Source: Actinomadura hallensis (GTDB lineage Bacteria > Actinomycetota > Actinomycetes > Streptosporangiales > Streptosporangiaceae). From it: a stretch of DNA of 64,000 nt. The notes below the pieces were generated by a model, which saw nothing but the letters and a program-made list of their open reading frames with translations, had not been told where the DNA came from and did not search any database. The stretch is taken from positions 5,828,001 to 5,892,000 of the forward strand of contig NZ_VFPO01000001.1 of assembly GCF_006716765.1 (NCBI RefSeq), in the 5' to 3' direction. Shown in pieces: positions 44,826 to 54,135 of the stretch. The position numbers were made by a program, and so were the translations under genes. Position 1 is the stretch's first letter. The number at the start of each line of letters is the position of its first letter.

Positions 44826-46670
44826 CTATTCGACGGTCACGGACTTGGCGAGGTTGCGGGGCTGGTCCACGTCGTGGCCCTTGGCGGACGCCAGCTCGCA
44901 GGCGAAGACCTGCAGCGGGACGGTCGTGACCAGCGGCTGCAGCAGCGTCGGCACGGCCGGGACGCGGATGAGCGTGTCGGCGTACGGCTCGACCGACTCG
45001 TCCCCGTCCTCGGCGATCACGATCGTGCGGGCGCCGCGCGCCCGGATCTCCTGGATGTTCGACACGATCTTGTCGTGCAGGACGGCCCGCGCCCGCGGCG
45101 GGACGATCACCACGACCGGCAGCCCGTCCTCGATGAGCGCGATCGGGCCGTGCTTCAGCTCGCCGGCGGCGAAGCCCTCGGCGTGCATGTACGCCAGCTC
45201 CTTGAGCTTCAGAGCGCCCTCCAGGGCGACGGGGAAGCCCACGTGGCGGCCGAGGAACAGGACGCAGTGCTCGTCCGACAGCGACCGGGCCAGCTCGCGG
45301 ACCGGCTCCATCGTGTCGAGGACCTTCTCCACCTTCTCCGGCATCCGCTCAAGGAGCTGCACCATCGCGAACACCTCGTCGCCCCACTTGGTGCCGCGCA
45401 CCTGCGCGATGTAGAGCGCGATGAGGTAGACGGCGACGAGCTGGGTCAGGAACGCCTTGGTGGACGCGACCGCGATCTCCGGGCCCGCGTGCGTGTACAG
45501 GACGCCGTCGCACTCGCGCGGCAGCGTCGAGCCGTTGACGTTGCAGATGCCGAGGAGCTTGGCCTTCTGCTCGCGGGCGTGCCGGACGGCCATCAGCGCG
45601 TCCATCGTCTCCCCGGACTGGGAGATCGCGATGACCAGCGTCGTCGGGGACAGGATCGGGTCGCGGTAGCGGAACTCGCTGGCCAGCTCCACCTCGCAGG
45701 GCAGCCCCGCCCAGTGCTCGATCGCGTACTTGGCGATCAGGCCGGCGTGGTAGGACGTGCCGCACGCCACGATGATGATCTTGTCTACCTCGCGCAGCTC
45801 CTGGTCGGAAATGCGCATCTCGTCCAGATGGAGGCGCCCGTCGGTGCCGATCCGGCCCAGCAGCGTGTCGGCCACCGCCCGGGGCTGCTCGGCGATCTCC
45901 TTGAGCATGAAGTAGTCGAAACCGCCTTTTTCCGCGGCCGAGACGTCCCAGTCGACGTGGTACTCCTTCACCTCGGCGGGACGTCCCTCGAAGTCGGTGA
46001 CGGTGACGCCGCCGGTCCGCAGCTCGACGACCTGGTCCTGGCCCAGCTCGATCGCGTCGCGGGTGTGGGCGATGAACGCCGCGACGTCGCTGGCGAGGAA
46101 GTTCTCGCCGTCGCCGACCCCGACGACGAGCGGGGAGTTCCGGCGGGCGCCCACCACGAGGTCGGGGTCGCCGGTGTGCACCGCGACGAGGGTGAACGCG
46201 CCCTCCAGCCGCCGGCACACGCTCCGCATCGCCTCGGCGAGGCCGCCGCCCGCCTTCAGCTCGTCCTCCAGCAGGTGCGCGACCGCCTCGGTGTCGGTGT
46301 CGGAGCCGAGCCCGTGCCCGTTCTCCTCCAGCTCCGCCCGCAGCTCGGCGAAGTTCTCGATGATCCCGTTGTGGATCACCGCGACGGAGCCGGTGCAGTC
46401 GACGTGCGGGTGCGCGTTGCGGTCGTTCGGCGGCCCGTGCGTGGCCCACCGCGTGTGCCCCATGCCGAGCGTCCCGGCGGGCGGCGGCTCGTCCTCCAGG
46501 GCCTTGCGGAGGTTCACGAGCTTGCCCGCGCGCTTGGCCGTCGCCAGCTTCCCGTCGGCCAGCACGGCCACCCCGGCCGAGTCGTAGCCGCGGTACTCCA
46601 GCCGCGCCAGCCCCTCCACGACCACGTCGAGCGCCGGCCTGCCGCCTACGTACCCCACGATTCCGCACAT
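44826..46670 (-). CDS. glmS: Glutamine-fructose-6-phosphate aminotransferase
   Basis: A 614-residue enzyme making glucosamine-6-phosphate, the entry to UDP-GlcNAc. The Ntn-type glutaminase starts MCGIVGYVG with Cys2 as nucleophile; two SIS isomerase domains follow (ACGTSYHAG, AISQSGETMDAL), and the chain closes with DVDQPRNLAKSVTVE. No glmS ribozyme is expected or seen in the 120 bp upstream. GlmM at 56.3 kb is the next enzyme in the pathway. Confidence 0.97.
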   Translation of the reverse strand: MCGIVGYVGGRPALDVVVEGLARLEYRGYDSAGVAVLADGKLATAKRAGKLVNLRKALEDEPPPAGTLGMGHTRWATHGPPNDRNAHPHVDCTGSVAVIHNGIIENFAELRAELEENGHGLGSDTDTEAVAHLLEDELKAGGGLAEAMRSVCRRLEGAFTLVAVHTGDPDLVVGARRNSPLVVGVGDGENFLASDVAAFIAHTRDAIELGQDQVVELRTGGVTVTDFEGRPAEVKEYHVDWDVSAAEKGGFDYFMLKEIAEQPRAVADTLLGRIGTDGRLHLDEMRISDQELREVDKIIIVACGTSYHAGLIAKYAIEHWAGLPCEVELASEFRYRDPILSPTTLVIAISQSGETMDALMAVRHAREQKAKLLGICNVNGSTLPRECDGVLYTHAGPEIAVASTKAFLTQLVAVYLIALYIAQVRGTKWGDEVFAMVQLLERMPEKVEKVLDTMEPVRELARSLSDEHCVLFLGRHVGFPVALEGALKLKELAYMHAEGFAAGELKHGPIALIEDGLPVVVIVPPRARAVLHDKIVSNIQEIRARGARTIVIAEDGDESVEPYADTLIRVPAVPTLLQPLVTTVPLQVFACELASAKGHDVDQPRNLAKSVTVE

Positions 46671-46793
46671 GGCGGCAACTCTATTCGGTGTCCCGACTGC
46701 GACCTACCGGCACCGGACGCAGACCGATGGCCTGCAGATGGACGACCCGTGAAAACCCGGTTACCGGACGACCGGCCCGTTACTGTTTCAGCC

Positions 46794-47735
46794 ATGACGA
46801 GCGGATGGGACCCCGTGCCGAGCCCCTACGTGGAGCTGACCAGGGAGGACTGGCGCGGGCTGCGCGACGGCACGCCGCTGCCGCTCACCCCCGGCGAGCT
46901 GGACGCGCTGCGCGGGTTGAAGGACCCGATCGACATCACCGAGGTCGAGGAGGTCTACCTCCCGCTGTCCCGGCTGCTCACCCTGTTCGTCCGGTCGGAC
47001 GGGCGGCTGCGCGACACCGTCGGCGCCTTCCTCGGCGGCGAGATGCCGCCCACCCCGTTCGTCATCGGGGTCGCCGGCAGCGTGGCGGTCGGCAAGTCCA
47101 CGACGTCCCGGCTGCTGCGCACGCTCCTGGCCCGCAGCCCCGAGCACCCCGTCGTGGAGCTGGTCACCACCGACAGCTTCCTGTACCCGAACTCGGTGCT
47201 GTCCGAGCGCGGGCTGATGGACCGCAAGGGCTTCCCCGAGTCCTACGACCGCCGGGCCCTCGTCGAGTTCGTCTCCGCCATCAAGTCCGGGGCGGAGGAG
47301 TACGCGATCCCGGTGTACTCCCACCTGGAGTACGACATCGTCCCGGACGCGACGCAGACCGTCCGGCGCCCCGACATCCTCATCATCGAGGGCCTGAACG
47401 TCCTGCAGCCGCCGCCCCCCGGCGGCCTCGGCGTGTCCGACTTCTTCGACTTCTCCATCTACCTGGACGCCCGCGTCGAGGACATCCGGCAGTGGTTCGT
47501 CGACCGGCTGTTCGCGCTGCGCCGCACCGCGTTCACCGACCCGCGCTCCTACTTCCACAGGTACGCGCGCGAGCTGGACGAGGACGAGACCGCCGCGTTC
47601 GCCCAGCGCGTGTGGCGGGACGTCAACGAGATCAACCTGGTCTCCAACATCCTGCCGACCCGCGCCCGCGCCACCCTCGTCCTGCACAAGGACCGCGACC
47701 ACGCCGTCCAGCGCATCCGCCTCCGCCGCGTGTGA
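46794..47735 (+). CDS. coaA: Type I pantothenate kinase
   Basis: A 313-residue prokaryotic type I pantothenate kinase, first step of coenzyme A synthesis. The start SPYVELTREDWRGLRDGTPL is typical; the P-loop is GVAGSVAVGKST (residues 92-103), and ILIIEGLNVLQ follows. It is divergent from glmS, as in many actinomycetes. CoA feedback is expected from the family. Confidence 0.96.
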   Translation: MTSGWDPVPSPYVELTREDWRGLRDGTPLPLTPGELDALRGLKDPIDITEVEEVYLPLSRLLTLFVRSDGRLRDTVGAFLGGEMPPTPFVIGVAGSVAVGKSTTSRLLRTLLARSPEHPVVELVTTDSFLYPNSVLSERGLMDRKGFPESYDRRALVEFVSAIKSGAEEYAIPVYSHLEYDIVPDATQTVRRPDILIIEGLNVLQPPPPGGLGVSDFFDFSIYLDARVEDIRQWFVDRLFALRRTAFTDPRSYFHRYARELDEDETAAFAQRVWRDVNEINLVSNILPTRARATLVLHKDRDHAVQRIRLRRV

Positions 47736-47784
47736 TTCTGCAGTAACGGCCCACTGCGCTCGCTCGCGCGACGGCTGAGCTCCG

Positions 47785-49149
47785 CTAACGCCAGGGGCCG
47801 GTGATGGCGAACGTCGTGCCCGGTTCGTAGACGTTGACGTACATCGTCCGGCGGCCCGAGAACGTCACGCCGGCGAACTCGCCCCATTCGGGCTCGTCCT
47901 CGGTGCCGATGTTCTGCCGGTTCCTGGCCACCGGGTACACCTCGCGGCGGCGGGTCACGCCGTAGACGTGCTGGGCGCCGCCGCCGTCCTCGCACACCAT
48001 CAGCCCGCCGCTCGGGGCCAGGCAGATGTTGTCGGGCGACTCGCCCGGCTTCTGGACGTCGGTGCCGGGGCCGAACACGATCACCAGGGTCAGCCGCCGG
48101 CCGCGCGGCTCGTACGACCACACCTGCCCGTAGTGGTCGGCGCCCGACCCCTCGTCCCGGCGCGCGTAGCTCGTCACGAAGTAGACCCGGTCGCCGCCCC
48201 AGTAGCAGCCCTCCAGCTTCTGCGCGTGCGTGACGCCGCCGCGCCCGAAGTCCTGGAACCGGATCGCGGTCTCCTTCGCCAGCGGGTCGGGCACCCGCTT
48301 CCACTCGACCCCCTCGATCACCGTGCCGGGCTCCTGCACCACCGACAGGTCGCGGACGCCGGGGACGCGCATCGCCTCCAGCCGTCCCCCGGCGCGCAGG
48401 CTCCCGAACCCGCCGCGCGGCCGGCGCGGCAGGAACCGGTAGAACAGCCCGAACGGCTCCTCGAACGCGTCCTCGGTCTCGTACACGGTCCCGTCGCGCG
48501 GGTCGACGGCGACCGCCTCGTGCTGGAACCGTCCCATCGCGGTCAGCGGCTCGGGGACGGTCCGGTCCTGCCGGTACGGGTCGACCTCGAAGACGAACCC
48601 GTGGTCCTTGGTGTAGTCGCCGGTGCCCGCCTTGTCCTCGTTCTCCTCGCAGGTCAGCCAGGTGTTCCACGGGGTGGGGCCGCCCGCGCAGTTCACCGCG
48701 GTGCCGGCGATGGCGACCCGCTCGGTGTGGACGCGGCCGCCGGGCCCGACCTCCAGCGCGGTGCAGCCGCCCGGCGCGCCCGGATCGTAGGTGATCCCCT
48801 CGACGGGCGGCACCCGGTGCGCGGCGTCCGGGCGGTTCTCGTGGTTGCGGACGAGCCAGGTGCGCCCCTTCCGGCCGGGGAAGGCGGCCATGCCGTCGCA
48901 GGCGCCGGGGACGGCCCCCTCTCCGGAGCGCAGCGGCTCCCCCTCGCGGGACAGGACGGCGTACCGGAACCCGCGCGGCAGGTCCAGGAGCCCGTCCGGG
49001 TCCGGCACCAGCGGACCGTACCCCTCGCGGCCGCTGACGGACGCGGCGGCCGCGTCGCCGGCGAACAGTTCCTCGACGGCGCCGGCGAAGGCGATCCCCG
49101 CCCCCACGGCGCCCGTCCCGGCCAGAAGCCGGCGTCGGGTGACTGACAT
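47785..49149 (-). CDS. PhoX-like (DUF839) protein with Tat signal
   Basis: A 454-residue exported protein. TRRRLLAGTGAVGAG at the N-terminus is a twin-arginine signal. The rest is a PhoX/DUF839 beta-propeller (LVRNHENRPDA, TWLTCEENEDKAGTGDYTKD, FGRGGVTHAQKLEGCYWGG). PhoX enzymes are Ca/Fe-dependent alkaline phosphatases, but many DUF839 members are uncharacterised, so phosphatase activity is plausible only. ATG at 49149 with GGGAG upstream is preferred over an extended start at 49206. Confidence 0.87.
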   Translation of the reverse strand: MSVTRRRLLAGTGAVGAGIAFAGAVEELFAGDAAAASVSGREGYGPLVPDPDGLLDLPRGFRYAVLSREGEPLRSGEGAVPGACDGMAAFPGRKGRTWLVRNHENRPDAAHRVPPVEGITYDPGAPGGCTALEVGPGGRVHTERVAIAGTAVNCAGGPTPWNTWLTCEENEDKAGTGDYTKDHGFVFEVDPYRQDRTVPEPLTAMGRFQHEAVAVDPRDGTVYETEDAFEEPFGLFYRFLPRRPRGGFGSLRAGGRLEAMRVPGVRDLSVVQEPGTVIEGVEWKRVPDPLAKETAIRFQDFGRGGVTHAQKLEGCYWGGDRVYFVTSYARRDEGSGADHYGQVWSYEPRGRRLTLVIVFGPGTDVQKPGESPDNICLAPSGGLMVCEDGGGAQHVYGVTRRREVYPVARNRQNIGTEDEPEWGEFAGVTFSGRRTMYVNVYEPGTTFAITGPWR

Positions 49150-49371
49150 GGCACACTCCCTCGGGTGGTCGATCAGAACCCCCGGGGCCGTTGTAACACG
49201 CGTCACACCGCCGGGATACGGCAGACACTCACAGTCCCCGAGTGATCACATTCGCCACGACTTGTCCGCATCTGCCAGCATGGTCCCCGGCGGGATCGCG
49301 TGGCGACGGCGCCGGCCGCACGCAGCGGACCGCCCCTGCCGGACTTCGACCAGGCGATCCGGGGAGCCCCG

Positions 49372-49866
49372 ATGGAAAGACAGCTGACCCTGCGTCCGCC
49401 GCGGCACCGGATCGAGCGGCGCGCCGTCGCCTGGTGGATGCTGCAGTCGCTCGCGTTCCCCGGGCCCGTCCTCGCCGCCTCGGTCGTCGCCTACGTCCTC
49501 TGGGAGGCGGCGCGGCCCTGGCTGGCCGTGGTCGTCGCGGGCGCCGTGGTCCTCCAGCTCGGGGCGCTGGTCGTCGAGCCGCTGTGGCGCTACCGGGTGC
49601 ACCGCTGGGAGGTCACCGACGACGCCGTCTACGCGCTGACCGGCTGGCTGGTCCGGGAGTGGAGGGTCTCGCCGATCTCCCGGGTGCAGACCGTCGACGC
49701 GATCCAGGGGCCGCTGGAGCAGCTCCTCGGGCTGTCGACGCTGCGGGTCACCACCGCCTCGTCGCGGGGAGCCGTCGACATCGTCGGGCTGGACAGGCGG
49801 GTCGCCGCCGACGTCGCCGAGCGGCTGGCCGCGGTCACCCAGAACACCGCCGGGGACGCCACGTGA
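49372..49866 (+). CDS. Bacterial PH-domain membrane protein, YdbS-like
   Basis: A 164-residue protein with two membrane segments (MLQSLAFPGPVLAASVVAYV and LAVVVAGAVVLQLGALVV) and a bPH2 domain (VTDDAVYALTGWLVREWRVS, ISRVQTVDAIQGPLEQLLG). The ATG at 49372 has GGGGAG upstream; a GTG at 49300 in the same frame is possible. The stop overlaps the start of the YdbT-like partner. Function is unknown; Bacillus YdbS-YdbT pairs affect resistance to an antimicrobial peptide. Confidence 0.85.
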   Translation: MERQLTLRPPRHRIERRAVAWWMLQSLAFPGPVLAASVVAYVLWEAARPWLAVVVAGAVVLQLGALVVEPLWRYRVHRWEVTDDAVYALTGWLVREWRVSPISRVQTVDAIQGPLEQLLGLSTLRVTTASSRGAVDIVGLDRRVAADVAERLAAVTQNTAGDAT

Positions 49867-51434
49867 GCGAGTGGCGGCGCCTGCATCCCCGGGTGATCTG
49901 GGTCGACCTCGTCCGCAGCGTCCTGTCGCTGCTGCCGGCCGTGACGGCGATCGCGGTGTTCGGCGTCGATCCCGGGGCGGGCAGCCTGTGGCCGCTGCTC
50001 GCCGTGGCCGCCGCCGGCGTGCTCGGCGCGGCGGGGGACGCCGTCCGCTGGGCCTTCACCCGCTACCGCATCACGCCGTCGTACGTCGAGCGGAAGACCG
50101 GCGTGCTGGTCCGCGCCCACCGCTCGATCCAGCGCGACCGCATCCGCAGCGTCGACGTCGAGGGCAGGCTGCGGCACCGGCTCGCCGGGCTGCGCGTCGT
50201 GAAGATCGGCGCCGGCCAGCAGAGCGCGGCCGGCGAGTCCGCCCTGAGCCTGGACGCGGTCTCCGTCGCCGAGGCGGAGTCGCTGCAACGCCTGCTCCTC
50301 CGCGCCGACGCACCGGACGCGAAGGACGCCCCGGACACCGAGGTCCCAGCGGACGCCGGGGCCGCAACGGAGGCGGAGGCCCCCGCCGGGGCCGAGACGG
50401 GCGCAGACGGGCCGGCCGAGGTGTACGCGCGGTTCCAGCCCGGCTGGTTCGTCTACAACATGTTCAACGTCTGGGCGTACGTCTTCGCCATCGGCGTCGG
50501 CTGGGGCGCGTACTGGCTCCTCACCGGCTTCGGCGTCGACGTCGGCGGCTTCGTGGCCGGACTGGTCTCCTCGGACGGGATCGGCTGGTTCTGGACGTCG
50601 GTCCTCGCCGTCCTGGCCCTCGGCGCGTTCGGCGCGGCCGGCCTCGCCCTCAACTACTTCGTGGAGTACTGGGGGTTCGAGCTCGCCCGCGTCCCCGGGG
50701 AGAAGGGCACGCTGCTGCGGACGCGGCAGGGGCTGTTCACCACGCGGACCGTCAACCGCGACGACAACCGGATGCGGGGCGTGCGCCTGTCCGAGCCCGT
50801 CCTGTGGCGCTGGCTCGGCGTCACCGACACCCAGGTGATCACGACCGGGCTCAGCCTGTGGTCGATGTCGCAGCCGACCGCGATCCTGCCGCGCGGCCCG
50901 CGCCGGGCGGCCCTGCGGGTGGCCGCCGCGGCGCTCGGCGCCGACCCCGACCCCCTCCGGGCGGACCTCGAACGCCACCCCGGGGCCGCGCTGCGCCGCC
51001 GCCTGGCGTGGGCGACCGCCGCGACGGCCGCCGCGGCCCTGCTCCTGGGGTGGCTCGCCGCCGCCGGCGTCGTCCCGGCGAGCACGCTGTGGGCGGCGGC
51101 CGCGCTGTGGCCCGTCGCGCTCGTCGCCGCCGTCGTCGCCTACCGCGCGCTCGGCCACGCCATCGCGGGCGAGTACCTCGTCGCGCGCTCCGGGCTGGTC
51201 AACCGGTCGACGGTGGTGCTCCGGCGGTCCGCCGTCAGCACCATCGCGGTCCGCGAGTCGCTCCTGCAGCGGCGGCTCGGGCTGAGGACCGTCTCGGTGA
51301 TGACCGCGGCCGGGACCGGCGGCTACACCGTCCCCGACCTGGCCGCCGACGAGAGCCTCCGCTTCGCCGACCGGGCCGCGCCTGGGCTTCTCGGGCCCTT
51401 CCTGCGGCCGCGGGACGCCGACGAGCCCGCGTGA
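49863..51434 (+). CDS. Bacterial PH-domain membrane protein, YdbT-like
   Basis: A 523-residue membrane protein with three bPH2 repeats, each preceded by membrane helices: FTRYRITPSYVERKTGVLVR, LLRTRQGLFTTRTVNRDDNR and YLVARSGLVNRSTVVLRRSA. An Ala/Glu-rich linker (residues about 155-185) separates the first two. The GTG at 49863 overlaps the stop of the YdbS-like gene (GTGA), so the pair is coupled and probably forms one complex. Confidence 0.86.
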   Translation: MSEWRRLHPRVIWVDLVRSVLSLLPAVTAIAVFGVDPGAGSLWPLLAVAAAGVLGAAGDAVRWAFTRYRITPSYVERKTGVLVRAHRSIQRDRIRSVDVEGRLRHRLAGLRVVKIGAGQQSAAGESALSLDAVSVAEAESLQRLLLRADAPDAKDAPDTEVPADAGAATEAEAPAGAETGADGPAEVYARFQPGWFVYNMFNVWAYVFAIGVGWGAYWLLTGFGVDVGGFVAGLVSSDGIGWFWTSVLAVLALGAFGAAGLALNYFVEYWGFELARVPGEKGTLLRTRQGLFTTRTVNRDDNRMRGVRLSEPVLWRWLGVTDTQVITTGLSLWSMSQPTAILPRGPRRAALRVAAAALGADPDPLRADLERHPGAALRRRLAWATAATAAAALLLGWLAAAGVVPASTLWAAAALWPVALVAAVVAYRALGHAIAGEYLVARSGLVNRSTVVLRRSAVSTIAVRESLLQRRLGLRTVSVMTAAGTGGYTVPDLAADESLRFADRAAPGLLGPFLRPRDADEPA

Positions 51435-51465
51435 GGGGCCCGGTGAGCGTCCCGCGGCCGGGCCG

Positions 51466-52182
51466 TCACTCGGCGCTGGCGACGGCCAGGGAGCGCAGGC
51501 GGAACGTCGCGAGGAACGTGGCCGTGACGGCGACCAGGACCAGCAGCGCGACCGCCAGCGGGAGGCGGACGGTCGAGGTGACCGTGGAGGCGTCCGTGAG
51601 CGCGTCCGCGACCGACAGGGACCACTGCTGCACCGACGCCGACTTGGCGCCCGGCGCGAAGCTGCCGAGGAGCGTCTCCCAGACCAGCGCGTACAGCAGG
51701 CCGATCGTGACGGCGTTGCGGCTCAGCACCCCCAGCGCGACGAACACCGCGCTGTAGGCGACGCCGCCGAGCAGGAGGCCGACCGTGAACGCGGGCGTCA
51801 CCTGCGCGGTCGTCCCGATCAGGAGGAGCCCCGCCATCAGCGTCGGCAGGACCGCGAACACCGTCACCAGGACGATCGCCACGGCGAGCTTGGTCAGCAC
51901 GATCACCCACCGCGGGATCGGCTTGGTCAGCACGTACATGATCTGGCCGTCGTCGATCTCCGGCCCGATCACGCCCGTCCCCGCGATCAGCGCGAGCAGC
52001 GGCAGCAGCGTCGCCAGGCCGAACTTCTGCAGGACCTGCGTCGACAGGTCGAGATCGTCGTTGCCGGTCATGCTCAGGACCGCCGCCAGGAGCAGCAGGA
52101 GCGTCGGCAGGACCAGCAGGAGCAGCGCCCGCTTGCGCCCGAGCATCCCCCGGAACGTGATCATCGCGATTGTCGGGTTCAT
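51466..52182 (-). CDS. ABC-2 type transporter permease (1)
   Basis: A 238-residue permease with six predicted membrane helices (for example LLLLVLPTLLLLLAAVLSM near the start) and PEIDDGQIMYVLTKPIPRWV, typical of ABC-2 permeases of the NosY/CcmB kind. It is the last gene of an ATPase-permease-ATPase-permease operon and lies 4 bp after its ATPase. Substrate unknown; the design suggests export. Confidence 0.88.
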   Translation of the reverse strand: MNPTIAMITFRGMLGRKRALLLLVLPTLLLLLAAVLSMTGNDDLDLSTQVLQKFGLATLLPLLALIAGTGVIGPEIDDGQIMYVLTKPIPRWVIVLTKLAVAIVLVTVFAVLPTLMAGLLLIGTTAQVTPAFTVGLLLGGVAYSAVFVALGVLSRNAVTIGLLYALVWETLLGSFAPGAKSASVQQWSLSVADALTDASTVTSTVRLPLAVALLVLVAVTATFLATFRLRSLAVASAE

Positions 52183-52186
52183 GGGA

Positions 52187-53260
52187 TCACCGGGCCACCA
52201 GGTAGGAGAACACGCTTTCCAGGGACTCGTCCGCCGGGGAGACCTCCCACAGCCGCACTCCGGCGTCCCGGGAGACCTGCGGCAGCAGCCACGTGAAGCG
52301 CTGGAAGTCGACGGCCTCGATCTGGAGGCCCTTGCCGGTGAGCTGCACGCTGCGCGCCGAGCCGTCCGCGATGAGGGCCGCGGCGAGACGGCGGTCGTCG
52401 GACGAGCGGACCAGGAAGATGTGCGGCCGGTCCGTCATCAGCCGGCGGATCTTGCGGAAGTCGCCGGACGCCGCGTGCCGCCCCGCCACGATCACCTCGA
52501 TGTGGCTGGCGAGCCGCTCCACCTCCTCCAGGATGTGGGAGGAGAACAGGATCGTGCGGCCCTCGTCCGCCATCCGGCGGACGAGGTCCATGAGCTGGAG
52601 CCGCTGGCGCGGGTCCATGCCGTTGAACGGCTCGTCCAGCAGCAGGACCGGCGGGTCGTGCACAAGGGCGGACGCCATCTTGATGCGCTGCTTCATGCCC
52701 TTGGAGTAGTTCCCGATCTGGCGGCCGGCGGCATAGTCCATCTCCACCAGCCCGATCGCGCGGCGCGCGGCCGCCTGCGGATCCGGCAGCCCGTGCAGCT
52801 TCGCCATCGCGAGGATGAACTGCTCCCCGGTGAGGAAGTCGTAGGCCGACTCCCGCTCGGGGACGAGGCCCAGGCTGCGGTAGACCCCAGGGTTCTGCCA
52901 GATCGGCTCCCCGTTCAGCGTGACGGTGCCGGACGACGGCGCGAGGAACCCGCCCATCATGTGGATGAGCGTGGACTTCCCGGCGCCGTTCGGGCCGAGC
53001 AGCCCGGTCACTCCGGGCCCGACCTTCATCGAGACGCCGTTGACCGCGACGACGTTGCCGTACCAGCGGGACACGTTCTCCAGCACCAGCTCACACGAAC
53101 GCACCGCGGGGGGACGACCCCCCACACTCCCCGCGCCGCTTCGCTCATGCGCGTGCCCTGTGGGGGGACGACCCCCCACACCCCCCGTGTCGCTTCGCTC
53201 ATGCGCGTGCCCTGTGGGGGGACGACCCCCCACACCCCCCGTGTCGCTTCGCTCATTCAT
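52187..53260 (-). CDS. ABC transporter ATP-binding protein with repeat-encoded N-terminus
   Basis: A 357-residue ATPase. Walker A is LLGPNGAGKST, the signature is YSKGMKQRIKM, Walker B is PPVLLLDEP. Before the ABC domain come about 52 residues made of ERSDTGGVGGRPPTGHA-type copies encoded by the 54-bp hairpin repeats (53107-53256). The ATG at 53260 overlaps the stop of the preceding permease (ATGA), but the ABC fold itself would begin at a GTG at 53104 (VRSCELVLENVSRWYG). Confidence 0.88.
   Translation of the reverse strand: MNERSDTGGVGGRPPTGHAHERSDTGGVGGRPPTGHAHERSGAGSVGGRPPAVRSCELVLENVSRWYGNVVAVNGVSMKVGPGVTGLLGPNGAGKSTLIHMMGGFLAPSSGTVTLNGEPIWQNPGVYRSLGLVPERESAYDFLTGEQFILAMAKLHGLPDPQAAARRAIGLVEMDYAAGRQIGNYSKGMKQRIKMASALVHDPPVLLLDEPFNGMDPRQRLQLMDLVRRMADEGRTILFSSHILEEVERLASHIEVIVAGRHAASGDFRKIRRLMTDRPHIFLVRSSDDRRLAAALIADGSARSVQLTGKGLQIEAVDFQRFTWLLPQVSRDAGVRLWEVSPADESLESVFSYLVAR
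53107..53256. repeat. 54-bp hairpin repeats, three units (REP-like)
   Basis: Units begin at 53107, 53161 and 53215 with a 54-bp period; the third is cut short at 53256. Each contains a hairpin of the form GTGGGGGG-ACGA-CCCCCCAC followed by a GCTTCGCTCATGCGCGTG tail. The unit length is a multiple of three, so the array is read through as part of the ATPase frame. Copies elsewhere in the genome are expected if this is a REP-like family. Confidence 0.8.
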
Positions 53261-54135
53261 GAGAGGCCCGCCTTCCGGAACCTGCGGTACAGAACCGCGA
53301 CCGAGCCGATGACGATGGCGGCGCACACGGCGAGCGCGACCACGCCGCCGGTGACGCCGGGCGCGATGCCGGCCAAGGACGACTCGGCGCCGAGCAGCCT
53401 GACCTGGACGATGTCCACCAGGTTGAACGGGGCGGCCAGGCCGATCCAGCCCTGGAGCGCGAAGTTGGTCCGCACCTCGGCGATGCCCTGGACGATCCCG
53501 ACGAACGTGGTGCTGATCATGTAGACGGCGATGACGGCGGCGACGCCGAAGCCGCGCCGCGGGGTGAACGCCGCGACCACCATCCCGATCGCCGCCAGGA
53601 CGAGCGCGAACAGCAGGCAGCCCACCAGGCCGCCCAGATACTCCAGGAGCTGCCGCCCCGGATCGGGCGCCTTGGCGACCAGGCCGCCGACGTACAGCAG
53701 CGTGACGGGCGACGCCATGAGCGCGAACAGCGCGGTCACCAGCGCCGCGCTCTTCGCCAGCACGAAGTCGAGGTGCCCGACCGGACGCGAGAAGTACAGC
53801 GGGATCACGTGGAAGCGCACCTCCCGCGACGCCAGCACCGGCGCCTGCGTCGCCAGGAAGATCGCCACGATGACCTGCATGATGTTCGCGTAGGCCGCGT
53901 ACGGGATCAGCGCGTCCGCCTCGTCGGTCACGGTGAACACCGCGACCGACCCGGCGGCGGGCAGCATCATGATGCCCGCCAGCACGAACGGCATGATCTT
54001 GGCGCGGGCGGGGCGGCCCAGGCCGAACGCGGCGCGCAGGTTGTGGACGTACAGCGACCGCAGCACGTAGGCGCGGCCGTTGCGCCGCCCCTCGTAGTGC
54101 CGGTAGCCGATGTCGTGGATCGTGCTCGTGCTCAT
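53257..54135 (-). CDS. ABC-2 type transporter permease (2)
   Basis: A 292-residue permease starting MSTSTIHDIGYRHYEGRRNG, the common start of this family, with six membrane helices and the loop ASREVRFHVIPLYFSRPVGH. The ATG at 54135 overlaps the stop of the upstream ATPase (ATGA), and its own stop overlaps the start of the next ATPase. It likely pairs with the 54.1-55.1 kb ATPase. Confidence 0.9.
   Translation of the reverse strand: MSTSTIHDIGYRHYEGRRNGRAYVLRSLYVHNLRAAFGLGRPARAKIMPFVLAGIMMLPAAGSVAVFTVTDEADALIPYAAYANIMQVIVAIFLATQAPVLASREVRFHVIPLYFSRPVGHLDFVLAKSAALVTALFALMASPVTLLYVGGLVAKAPDPGRQLLEYLGGLVGCLLFALVLAAIGMVVAAFTPRRGFGVAAVIAVYMISTTFVGIVQGIAEVRTNFALQGWIGLAAPFNLVDIVQVRLLGAESSLAGIAPGVTGGVVALAVCAAIVIGSVAVLYRRFRKAGLS

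Noticed and set aside
46671..46793. glmS ribozyme or riboswitch upstream of glmS
   Set aside because: Only about 120 bp separate glmS from coaA, and no recognisable ribozyme or riboswitch core is seen.
53026..53256. Short minus-strand frame encoding MSEATRGVWGVVPPQ-type repeats
   Set aside because: It is an alternative reading of the 54-bp hairpin repeats inside the ABC ATPase gene, with no separate ribosome site.
53107..53256. Possible CRISPR-like array
   Set aside because: The repeats are contiguous with no unique spacers, only two full units and a partial one, and no cas genes nearby.
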